Shown piece after piece: positions 35,497 through 42,726 of a DNA stretch of 64,000 nucleotides (position 1 is its first letter; each line of letters begins with the position of its first letter). Source of the DNA: Streptomyces sp. DH41 (GTDB lineage Bacteria > Actinomycetota > Actinomycetes > Streptomycetales > Streptomycetaceae); NCBI RefSeq assembly GCF_029813785.1, contig NZ_JARVKY010000017.1, forward strand, positions 1 through 64,000, in the 5' to 3' direction. The position numbers were made by a program, and so were the translations under genes. The notes under the pieces are model-generated. The model worked only from the letters and a program-made list of their open reading frames with translations. It ran no database searches and had not been told where the DNA came from.

Positions 35497-35718
35497 ATGA
35501 CCTTGCCAGGCCAGGCGTTCGAAGCCGGGAGAGTCAGCGCCGAGCGGGATCGGTGCGTCGGGGCGGGGCAGTGCGTGCTCGCCGCGCCGGCCGTCTTCGA
35601 CCAGGACGAGGACGACGGGCTCGTGCGCGTCCTCGCCGAGAGGCCGTCGGCGGCCCAGTCGGACGCGGTACGCGAGGCCGTACGGGCCTGCCCGTCCGGA
35701 GCCCTCACCCTGCGGTAG
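35497..35718 (+). CDS. 3Fe-4S type ferredoxin
   Basis: A 73-residue soluble ferredoxin. Three Cys ligands are visible: C20 and C26 in RCVGAGQCV and C64 in ACPSGAL. The fourth Cys of 4Fe-4S types is replaced by Ala/Gly, as in Streptomyces ferredoxins that serve P450s. An acidic stretch FDQDEDDG fits partner docking. The ATG has a strong GGGGAGGGG site. It is the first gene of the rightward operon. The only P450 in the window lies in the same cluster at 58612, so it is the likely electron acceptor. The position corresponds to SCO7676 of the coelibactin cluster, as I recall it. Confidence 0.92.
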   Translation: MTLPGQAFEAGRVSAERDRCVGAGQCVLAAPAVFDQDEDDGLVRVLAERPSAAQSDAVREAVRACPSGALTLR

Positions 35719-35874
35719 CCGGCGGCCGGACCGGCTACGGGCCACCGCGGGGGACGGTACGGCTTGTCCGTACGCGCGCTCGTCCACGGCCACCCGCCCG
35801 CGTCGGGCCTCACCTCACGCGCCGCCGGTATCTCCCGGTGCTCGGTTCAGCTCAGCAGAACGTCAAGGAGAAGC

Positions 35875-37461
35875 ATGTCCAGACAGATCGACCGCCGTGC
35901 CTTCCTCCGTCGCGGCGCGGCGGGCGCCGCGGCTCTGGCGGTGGGACCCGGCCTGCTGGCGGCGTGCTCCACCGACGAGCCCGACTCCGCCAGGAAGCCC
36001 GGATCAGGTTCCTCGCCCCGTTCGGGCGGCACGCTGAGGGCCGCCTTCGTCGGCGGCGGCGCCTCCGAGACGCTCGACTTCTTCAACGGCCCCTCCGCAC
36101 TGGATCTCGTGCGTGCCCGGGCGTGGCACGGCACCCTGGGCAACCTCGATCCCAGCGGTCCCGACGGGGTGCGCTACGGCGTGCTCAAGGGCATCGACAT
36201 CTCCGACGACCTGTCGTCCTACACGCTGCACATACGGCCCGGCGTCCGCTTCACCGACGGATCCGAACTGACCTCCGCCGACATCCTGCACTCGCTCAGC
36301 GCGCTCGCGGCCAAGAGCAAGCTGCCCGTGTACCGGCTCGCCGCCGCCAACTTCGACCTCGCGCGCGCCAAGGCCGACGGGGCCCTGAAGGTCGTACTGC
36401 CCACCCTGCGGCCCATCGCCGACGGCCGGCTGATCCTCTGCCAGGGCAACTTCCTCGTCGTCAAGGACGGCACCAGCGACTTCCGTAAGGGCATGCCCAG
36501 TTGTGGCCCCTTCCGGCTGACCGAGTTCGCGGCCGGCCAGGGCTCCGCGTTCGAGCGCTACGACGACCACTACGGTCACGTGCCCCACCTCGACGGCCTG
36601 GAGCTGCGGTCGATCGCGGACTCGACGGCCAGGGCGGGGGCGCTCACGGGCGGGGAGATCGACTTCGCCCACGACCTCTCGCCGGTCACCGCGCGCACGC
36701 TCGCGGACGACGCGAAGGCCGAACTCGCTCCCACGAAGAGCCCCTACCTGGTCGGTCTCTCCTTCCAGCTGAACATGAGCGTCAAGCCCTTCGACGACCC
36801 GCGGGTCAGGGAGGCGTTCAAACTCGCGATCGACCGTCAGGCCATGGTGAAGACCGTGTTCTACGGCAACGCCGAGATCGGCAACGACCTGCCCTCCATC
36901 GGCTTCCCCGACTACGCCGACGGGATCCCCCAGCGCGCCCACGACCCCGAGCGGGCCCGCCAACTCCTCCAGGAGGCCGGGGCCGACGGGATGAAGGTAC
37001 GGCTGACCACCGGCCCCGAGACCCCGGGCATGGTGGAGATGGCCGCCCTCTTCGTCGAGGACCTGAAGAAGATCGGTGTACGGGCGTCCGTCCGCGAACT
37101 GCCCGCGGGTCAGCTCTACGCCGACTTCCCCGCGTACTCGGCGCTGCCACTGGCCGGTTCGTACCAGATGCCCATCCCCGCACTGTCCACGTACCAGATG
37201 AACACGGCGGGCGGATCGCCGTCGGCGTTCGGCTGGAAGAAGTCCGGGACCGACGCCCTCGTGGCGAAGGCACGCGCCGAGAGCGACGAAACGCAGGCCA
37301 GGAAGCTGGGCACGCAGGCCCAGCGAACACGCTGGGAAGAGGGCAACCAGGTGCTGCCGGTCTTCAAACCGAACCTGAACGCCCAGGCCAAGGGGGTCGA
37401 CGGGATCCGGGACGATCTCTTCGAGCAGTTCCCGGGCTTCTCCCGGGCGTCGCTGGCGTGA
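35875..37461 (+). CDS. Tat-exported solute-binding lipoprotein
   Basis: A 528-residue peptide/nickel-class binding protein. The twin-arginine motif RRAFLRRG (7-14), hydrophobic core and lipobox LLAAC (27-31) indicate Tat export followed by lipidation, unlike the Sec-type partner at 33737. The mature part has SSYTLHIRPGVRFTDGSELTSADI and SCGPFRLTEF, standard for SBP family 5. AAGGAG precedes the ATG. It is followed by two permeases and a double ATPase with 4-base overlaps. Likely receptor for the metal-loaded metallophore (compare SCO7677). Confidence 0.9.
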   Translation: MSRQIDRRAFLRRGAAGAAALAVGPGLLAACSTDEPDSARKPGSGSSPRSGGTLRAAFVGGGASETLDFFNGPSALDLVRARAWHGTLGNLDPSGPDGVRYGVLKGIDISDDLSSYTLHIRPGVRFTDGSELTSADILHSLSALAAKSKLPVYRLAAANFDLARAKADGALKVVLPTLRPIADGRLILCQGNFLVVKDGTSDFRKGMPSCGPFRLTEFAAGQGSAFERYDDHYGHVPHLDGLELRSIADSTARAGALTGGEIDFAHDLSPVTARTLADDAKAELAPTKSPYLVGLSFQLNMSVKPFDDPRVREAFKLAIDRQAMVKTVFYGNAEIGNDLPSIGFPDYADGIPQRAHDPERARQLLQEAGADGMKVRLTTGPETPGMVEMAALFVEDLKKIGVRASVRELPAGQLYADFPAYSALPLAGSYQMPIPALSTYQMNTAGGSPSAFGWKKSGTDALVAKARAESDETQARKLGTQAQRTRWEEGNQVLPVFKPNLNAQAKGVDGIRDDLFEQFPGFSRASLA

Positions 37462-38408
37462 ACCTGCTCGCCTTCGCCGCCCGTCGCCTCGCGGGGGCCG
37501 CCGTCCTGCTCGTCCTGCTGTCGGCCGCGGTCTTCGCGGCCACGGCGGTCCTCCCCGGGGACGCCGTCAGCGCGGTCGCCGGCGTGGACGCGTCCGAGAC
37601 GCAACGCGCCGAGGTCCGGGCCGGACTCGGGCTGGACCGGCCCGCCGCCGAGAGGTACGCGGACTGGGCGGCCGACGCGGTCCGGGGGGATCTGGGCAAC
37701 GGCTTCGTGGGGGAGCGGCCGGTCACCGACGTCCTCGCCACCCGCCTGCCCAACAGCCTGCTCCTCGCCGGACTGACGCTCGCGGTCACCGCGCCGCTCG
37801 CCGCGCTGCTCGGCCTGTGGACGGGGCTGCGCGGCGGCGGCGCCGACCGTGTCGTCTCGACGTCCGCCCAGATCCTGGCCGCCGTACCGGAGTTCGTCGT
37901 CGCCGCGCTGCTCGTCGCGGTCCTGGCGGTGTGGCTGGAGGTCCTCCCGCGTGTCTCCGTGATCCCTCTCGGAGGTACACCGCTCGACGTCCCGCACGCG
38001 CTGGTCCTGCCCGTACTGACGCTCAGCGCGGTCGGACTCGCGGTGGCCACCAGGCTGCTGCGGGCCTCCGTCGCGGACGCCGCCGCCACACCGTACTGCG
38101 AGGCCGCACGGCTCAACGGTGTGCGCGGCGTGCGACTCGCGGTACGCCACATCCTGCCCAACGCCGCCGGACCGGCCGTGCAGGCACTCACCCTCACCAC
38201 AGGGGCACTGGTCGGCTCCGCGGTGGTGGTGGAGAACGTCTTCGACTACCCGGGAATCGGCCGGGAGCTGCAACTGGCCGTCGCGGCACGAGACGTACCG
38301 ATGGTGCAGGGCGTCGCCACCGCCCTGGTCGCGGTGATGCTCGTGGTGCTGCTGCTGGGTGACATCTGCGCGCGTCTGCTGGGGGCACGGGAGGCGCACG
38401 GCCGATGA
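37458..38408 (+). CDS. Opp/Nik-type ABC permease, NikB/DppB subunit
   Basis: A 316-residue membrane permease with six helices. The N-terminal LLAFAARRLAGAAVLLVLLS and LPGDAV, the central RGDLGNGFVGERPVTDVL and the end VVVENVFDYPGIGRELQLAV are typical of DppB/NikB. The GTG start overlaps the binding-protein stop, and its own stop overlaps the next permease gene (ATGA). It forms half of the channel for the cluster's rightward importer. Confidence 0.92.
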   Translation: MNLLAFAARRLAGAAVLLVLLSAAVFAATAVLPGDAVSAVAGVDASETQRAEVRAGLGLDRPAAERYADWAADAVRGDLGNGFVGERPVTDVLATRLPNSLLLAGLTLAVTAPLAALLGLWTGLRGGGADRVVSTSAQILAAVPEFVVAALLVAVLAVWLEVLPRVSVIPLGGTPLDVPHALVLPVLTLSAVGLAVATRLLRASVADAAATPYCEAARLNGVRGVRLAVRHILPNAAGPAVQALTLTTGALVGSAVVVENVFDYPGIGRELQLAVAARDVPMVQGVATALVAVMLVVLLLGDICARLLGAREAHGR

Positions 38409-39265
38409 CGACGGCTCTGACACCACCGCGCCGCCGGGCACGCCCCGGCCGGCCCGGCACGCCCGGGCACCGCCGACCGCCACTGCTCACCGGGGCGGTC
38501 ACCCTGCTCGTACTCCTCCTCGCGCTCCTGGGCCCGCTGGCCGCGCCGCACAGCCCCACCGCGCAGCTCGCGGCGCCCTTCCAGCAACCGGACGGACGGT
38601 TCCTCCTCGGCACCGACGTGCTGGGCAGGGACGTGGCGAGCCGGGTACTCAGCGGCGGCCGCACCATCGTCCTCACCGCGCTGGCGGGAACGGCGGCGGC
38701 CGGCGCCGCCGGGATGACCGCCGGCGTCCTGGCGGCCATGGTGTCCCGCCGGCTGGGCGACCTGCTGGTCCGCTGCGTGGACGCCCTCGCCGTCCTCCCC
38801 GCCCTCCTGGTCGTCCTCGTCCTGGCCGCCGGATTCCCCGGCAGCGACGCCGCCCTCGTGGCAGCCGTCGCCCTGGCCACCGCCCCCTTCTCCACGCGGG
38901 TGCTGCGGGCCGCGGCGGACACGGTCCTCAGCAGCGGGTACGTCGAGGCGGCTCTCGCCCGGGGCGACACCCGGCGGGCCGTGCTGCGCCACGACGTGCT
39001 GCCCAACATCGCCGGACCGGCCCTCATGGACACCGCGCTGCGCCTGGTCGCCTCGTTGCACCTCACCGCCACCGCGGGCTTCCTCGGCCTGGGACAGGGA
39101 GGAGCGGCGCCCGACTGGGGACGCATGGTGAGCGAGAACGTCCCCGGGGCCACACTGGCCGCCACGCCCTTCCTCGCTCCGGCCCTGCTGCTCGTACTGC
39201 TCTCCGTCTGCGTCGGCCTGCTGGCCGGACGGCTGGCGGACACGGTGGGAAGGGGGGCCGCGTGA
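38405..39265 (+). CDS. Opp/Nik-type ABC permease, NikC/DppC subunit
   Basis: A 286-residue membrane permease. The blocks LLGTDVLGRDVASRVLSGGRTIV, VLRHDVLPNIAGP and TAGFLGLGQGGAAPDWGRMVSEN are standard DppC/NikC features. It partners with the preceding NikB-type permease; both flanking junctions are 4-base overlaps. Unlike in the divergent importer, the two permeases are here on separate chains. Confidence 0.92.
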   Translation: MTTALTPPRRRARPGRPGTPGHRRPPLLTGAVTLLVLLLALLGPLAAPHSPTAQLAAPFQQPDGRFLLGTDVLGRDVASRVLSGGRTIVLTALAGTAAAGAAGMTAGVLAAMVSRRLGDLLVRCVDALAVLPALLVVLVLAAGFPGSDAALVAAVALATAPFSTRVLRAAADTVLSSGYVEAALARGDTRRAVLRHDVLPNIAGPALMDTALRLVASLHLTATAGFLGLGQGGAAPDWGRMVSENVPGATLAATPFLAPALLLVLLSVCVGLLAGRLADTVGRGAA

Positions 39266-40842
39266 CCGGCCACGTGAGCGCACGCCCGTCGGGGGCGGAC
39301 CCGCTCGCCGAGATCAGCGGGCTGTCCCTCGGCCCGGTGGCCGGCGGCCCGCCCGTCCTGCACGACGCCGGTCTGTCGCTGCCGCGCGGACGGGTACTGG
39401 GGATCGTGGGCAGGTCGGGATCGGGCAAGAGCAGCCTGGCGTACAGCCTGCTCGGGCATGTCCGCCCCGGCCTCGAGGTCCGGGCCGGCACCGTCCGGGT
39501 GGCCGGCCTCGACCCGTTCGACCGCGCGGACGCCCGCAGGCTGCGGGGGCGGGTGGTGTCCTACCTGGGGCAGGACCCCGCCTCCTCGCTCAACCCCGCA
39601 CTCCGGATCGGCACGCAGATCGCCGAGGCGGTGCGCCTGCGTTCGTCCGCGAGGCGTGCGCACGAGGTCCGTGCGCGCGTCGAGGAGCTGCTGCTGTCCG
39701 TTCGGCTGCCGGCCGACCGGGCGTTCTGGCGGCGGCTGCCGCGGCAGGTGTCGGGAGGGCAGGCCCAACGGGTCGCCCTCGCCCTCGCCCTGGCAGGTAC
39801 GCCCGGTCTGCTGGTGCTCGACGAGCCCACCAGTGGTCTGGACACGGTCCTGGCGGACGGGATGCGCGGCCTGCTGGCCGAGGTCCTGTCCGACGGGGAG
39901 CGCGCCGCGTTGCTGGTCAGCCACGACCCGGCGTGGGTCGCGTCCGTGGCGGACGAGGTGATCCGCCTGGAAGAAGGCCGGATGGTCGGCGCCGGGGCGC
40001 CGAAGGCGCCGATGCCCGCCCTGCCCCCGCCCGTGGGCTCCCCGTCCGGCGGCCACGGCCCGCGGAGCGCGCGGAGTACCGGTGGGGACGGAGGGCTGTC
40101 CGTGCGCGGGCTGGACGCGGTCCATGGGCGTGTTTCCGTGCTGCGCGACATCTCCCTCACCGTCCCGGCAGGCTCCTGCACCGCCGTCGTGGGTCCCTCC
40201 GGTTCCGGTAAGACCACCCTCGCCCGGTGTCTCGCGGGGCTTCACCGGCCCGCGCGGGGGAGTGTCGAGTGGCGGGAGGCGGACGCGGAGCGAGGGCGCG
40301 GTGCGGCGGTGCAGCTCGTCGCGCAGGACGCCCGGGGCGCTCTCAACCCCCGGGAATCCGTGGGCACCGCGCTCACGCGACCCCTCACAGGAGTACGGCG
40401 CCGGTCCGCCGCCGACGCCTCCCGTGAAGCCGTACGACTGCTCGGCCTGGTCGGGCTGGGCGCGGAAGTGCTGGCACGCCGGCCAGGGGAGTTGTCGGGA
40501 GGCCAGCGTCAACGCGTGGTGCTGGCCCGGACGTTGGCGGCGGCGCCGCGTGTCCTGGTCTGTGACGAGATCACCTCCGCGCTGGACCCGGAGACGGCCG
40601 GCGGGGTCCTGGACCTGCTGGAATCGCTGCGGCGCACGCTGGGAGTGACGGTCGTGATGGTGACGCACGACCTGACAGCCGCCGCCCGCGGCGCGGAGCG
40701 GGTCGTCGTCCTGGACGCGGGGCGGGTGGTCGAGGCCGGCCCCGTGGACCGGGTGCTGACGGCCCCGGAGCACCCCGTCACCAGAGAACTGCTGGCATAC
40801 GCCGGCGATGGCGTCCTCGCCGCACCGGACCGGCGGCGGTGA
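39262..40842 (+). CDS. Double ABC ATPase (two ATP-binding domains fused)
   Basis: A 526-residue cytoplasmic protein with two full nucleotide-binding domains. Domain one has GRSGSGKSS, QVSGGQAQR and LLVLDEPTSGLD. Domain two, from about residue 285, has GPSGSGKTT, ELSGGQRQR and VLVCDEITSALD. The domains are joined by a Pro/Gly/Ser-rich linker. Such DppD-DppF fusions drive Opp/Nik importers. The GTG overlaps the preceding permease stop. It completes the rightward importer (compare SCO7680) and ends at a terminator facing the AMP ligase gene. Confidence 0.92.
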   Translation: MTGHVSARPSGADPLAEISGLSLGPVAGGPPVLHDAGLSLPRGRVLGIVGRSGSGKSSLAYSLLGHVRPGLEVRAGTVRVAGLDPFDRADARRLRGRVVSYLGQDPASSLNPALRIGTQIAEAVRLRSSARRAHEVRARVEELLLSVRLPADRAFWRRLPRQVSGGQAQRVALALALAGTPGLLVLDEPTSGLDTVLADGMRGLLAEVLSDGERAALLVSHDPAWVASVADEVIRLEEGRMVGAGAPKAPMPALPPPVGSPSGGHGPRSARSTGGDGGLSVRGLDAVHGRVSVLRDISLTVPAGSCTAVVGPSGSGKTTLARCLAGLHRPARGSVEWREADAERGRGAAVQLVAQDARGALNPRESVGTALTRPLTGVRRRSAADASREAVRLLGLVGLGAEVLARRPGELSGGQRQRVVLARTLAAAPRVLVCDEITSALDPETAGGVLDLLESLRRTLGVTVVMVTHDLTAAARGAERVVVLDAGRVVEAGPVDRVLTAPEHPVTRELLAYAGDGVLAAPDRRR

Positions 40843-40862
40843 AGGACGTCTTACGGCCGGCA

Positions 40863-40894
40863 GGAGGAGCGCCCCGGTCGCCGGGGGCTCCTCC
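40863..40894. terminator. Bidirectional terminator between ATPase and AMP ligase genes
   Basis: GGAGGAGC (40863-40870) pairs with GCTCCTCC (40887-40894), extended inside by GCCCC/GGGG-type pairs. It fills the 62-bp gap between convergent genes. A TTACGGCCGG direct repeat flanks it. Confidence 0.75.
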
Positions 40895-40904
40895 GCGCCA
40901 CGCC

Positions 40905-42542
40905 TTACGGCCGGGGCAACAGCCGGGCCAGTGCCGCCTTGTCGACCTTCCCGACCGGGGTGAGCGGAAGACCGGGAACCTGGACGACCTCGTCCGGCGC
41001 CTTGTACCCGGCCAGCCCGCGCTCCTTCAGGAGGGCGGCGACCTCCCGTGTGCCGGGAGCCGCGCCCGCGCAGACGACGAAGGCGACCGACCGCTCACCC
41101 CATCGCTCGTCCGGCATACCGACCAGCGCCGCCGCTGTGATCGCGGGATGCGCCAGCAGCTGCTCCTCCACCTCGACCGCGGCGACCTTCTCGCCGCCAC
41201 GGTTGATCTGGTCCTTGATCCGCCCCACCACCACGAGGTGACCGGACGGCAGACGCCGCACCACGTCTCCGGACCGGTAGTAGCCGTCCGGGGTGAACGC
41301 CGTGCGGTTGTGCTCCTCGGCGCGGTAGTAGCCACGCAGGGTGTACGGACCCCGGGTGAGCAGCTCACCCGCCGCACCGTCCGGCACGGGCCTGCCGTCG
41401 GCATCCACCACGAGCACCTCGTCGTCCGGCGAGACGGGCCGGCCCTGGGTGGCGTGGACGAGGTCCTCGGGGTCGTCGAGGCGGGTGAGGTTGATCAGGC
41501 CCTCTGCCATGCCGAAGACCTGTTGCACGGTCACCCCGAGCGCCGGCCCGAGCTTGCGGGCGTGCTCCTCGGGCAACCGCGCCCCGCCGACCTGGACCAC
41601 CGAGAGGCTCCCGAGGTCCCAGGAACCCGACTCCGCCTCGTCCATCCAGTGGGGGACGAGCGGCGGGGTCAGCGAGGTCAGGGTCACGCCCTCCCGCTCG
41701 ACGAGGGCGAACGCCGTCTGCGGGCTGGGGTCGGGCGCGACGACGACGGTTCCCCCGGCCATGAGGGTGCCCAGCACACCGGGGCAGGCGAAGGTGAAGT
41801 TGAACCCGAGGGGAAGCACCGCCAGGTACACGGTCCGCGCGTCGAGGGCGCAGACCTCCGCGCAGGCCCGCGCGTTGTAGGAGTAGTCGTCGTGGGTGCG
41901 CGGGATGAGTTTCGGAAGTCCCGTGGTGCCGCCGGACAGCAGCAGGAGAGCGATGTCGGCGGCGTCCGCCCGGCCGTCGTCGGAGCCGGGCCCGGACGCG
42001 GACGGCGCCTGCGTCCGCAACGCCTCGAAGGAGACGAAGCCGTCGCCGGTGCCGGGTTCCCCGACCACGACCACGTGCCGCAGCGAGCCGTCCGGCCCCT
42101 GCTCCGCCCGTACCTCGCGCATCAGTTCGCGGTGGTCGAACCTGGCGTGCCGGTCGGGCACCACACAGGCCACGGCACCCGCCACGCGCACCAGGTGGCC
42201 GATCTCCCGGCGCCGGTGGCCCGGCATGGCGTGCACCGGTACGGCGCCGAGCCGCTGCAGCCCGAACCACACGAGCACGAACTCCGCGCGGTTCGGGAGC
42301 TGGAGCACCACGCGGTCACCCCGCCCGATCCCGAGTCCCCCCAGTCCCCGGGCGACACGGTCCGCCTCGGCGTCCAGCTCCGCGTAGGTCCACCGCCGGT
42401 CGCCGTCGACCAGGGCGACGCGCCCTCCATGGCCGGCCGCGCTTTCGCGCAGACGGGCGCCGAAGGTCTTCCCCTGCCAGTGTCCGGCGGCTCGGTAGCG
42501 CGCCGACTCCGCCTCGGTCCAGGTCCGTTGGGTCTCGGTCAT
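40905..42542 (-). CDS. Aryl acid-AMP ligase (salicylate or 2,3-DHB activating)
   Basis: A 545-residue stand-alone adenylation enzyme of the DhbE/YbtE/PchD group that loads the starter aryl acid onto the ArCP of the NRPS. It has the P-loop-like LLLSGGTTGLPKLIPRTHDDY, VFGMAEGLINLTRLDD, YYRSGDVVRRLPSGHL and the C-terminal lysine in LTPVGKVDK. In the aryl pocket segment FNFTFACPG, the residue before PG is Cys where DhbE has Ser; Cys at this place is linked to salicylate in YbtE/PchD. It is divergent from the NRPS genes across a 184-bp promoter with Zur-like boxes (compare SCO7681). Confidence 0.93.
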   Translation of the reverse strand: MTETQRTWTEAESARYRAAGHWQGKTFGARLRESAAGHGGRVALVDGDRRWTYAELDAEADRVARGLGGLGIGRGDRVVLQLPNRAEFVLVWFGLQRLGAVPVHAMPGHRRREIGHLVRVAGAVACVVPDRHARFDHRELMREVRAEQGPDGSLRHVVVVGEPGTGDGFVSFEALRTQAPSASGPGSDDGRADAADIALLLLSGGTTGLPKLIPRTHDDYSYNARACAEVCALDARTVYLAVLPLGFNFTFACPGVLGTLMAGGTVVVAPDPSPQTAFALVEREGVTLTSLTPPLVPHWMDEAESGSWDLGSLSVVQVGGARLPEEHARKLGPALGVTVQQVFGMAEGLINLTRLDDPEDLVHATQGRPVSPDDEVLVVDADGRPVPDGAAGELLTRGPYTLRGYYRAEEHNRTAFTPDGYYRSGDVVRRLPSGHLVVVGRIKDQINRGGEKVAAVEVEEQLLAHPAITAAALVGMPDERWGERSVAFVVCAGAAPGTREVAALLKERGLAGYKAPDEVVQVPGLPLTPVGKVDKAALARLLPRP

Positions 42543-42605
42543 GGGGCCCTGCCTCTCATTGCCGGGCCTCTGGCTCTGGCGCCGAGTCCCGTCGTGTGAT
42601 TACGA

Positions 42606-42635
42606 TGTGAATCATAGAAATGATAATCATTTTTA
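42606..42635. promoter_or_regulatory. Two abutting Zur-box-like motifs in the NRPS/ligase promoter
   Basis: TGATAATCATTTTTA (42621-42635) fits the pattern at 35330, and the overlapping AAATGATAATCATTT (42618-42632) is a perfect 7-1-7 palindrome. Immediately upstream, TGTGAATCATAGAAA (42606-42620) has the same TGNNAATCAT core in exact 15-bp register. The sites lie 64-93 bp before the ligase start and 92-121 bp before the NRPS start, suited to control both. Confidence 0.68.
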
Positions 42636-42726
42636 TCTAGCGGGCGGTCAGCCCTGCGTGGAGAGCTCCCGGCGTCGGCGGACTTCGACGTGACTCCCAC
42701 CCCCATCCGACCGGAAGGCAGCACCA

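Noticed and set aside
42618..42632. Calling the NRPS promoter site a Fur/iron box outright
   Set aside because: The core does resemble a Fur box, but the family of sites in both promoters fits the Streptomyces Zur pattern better, and the cluster resembles the zinc-linked coelibactin locus. I left metal identity open.
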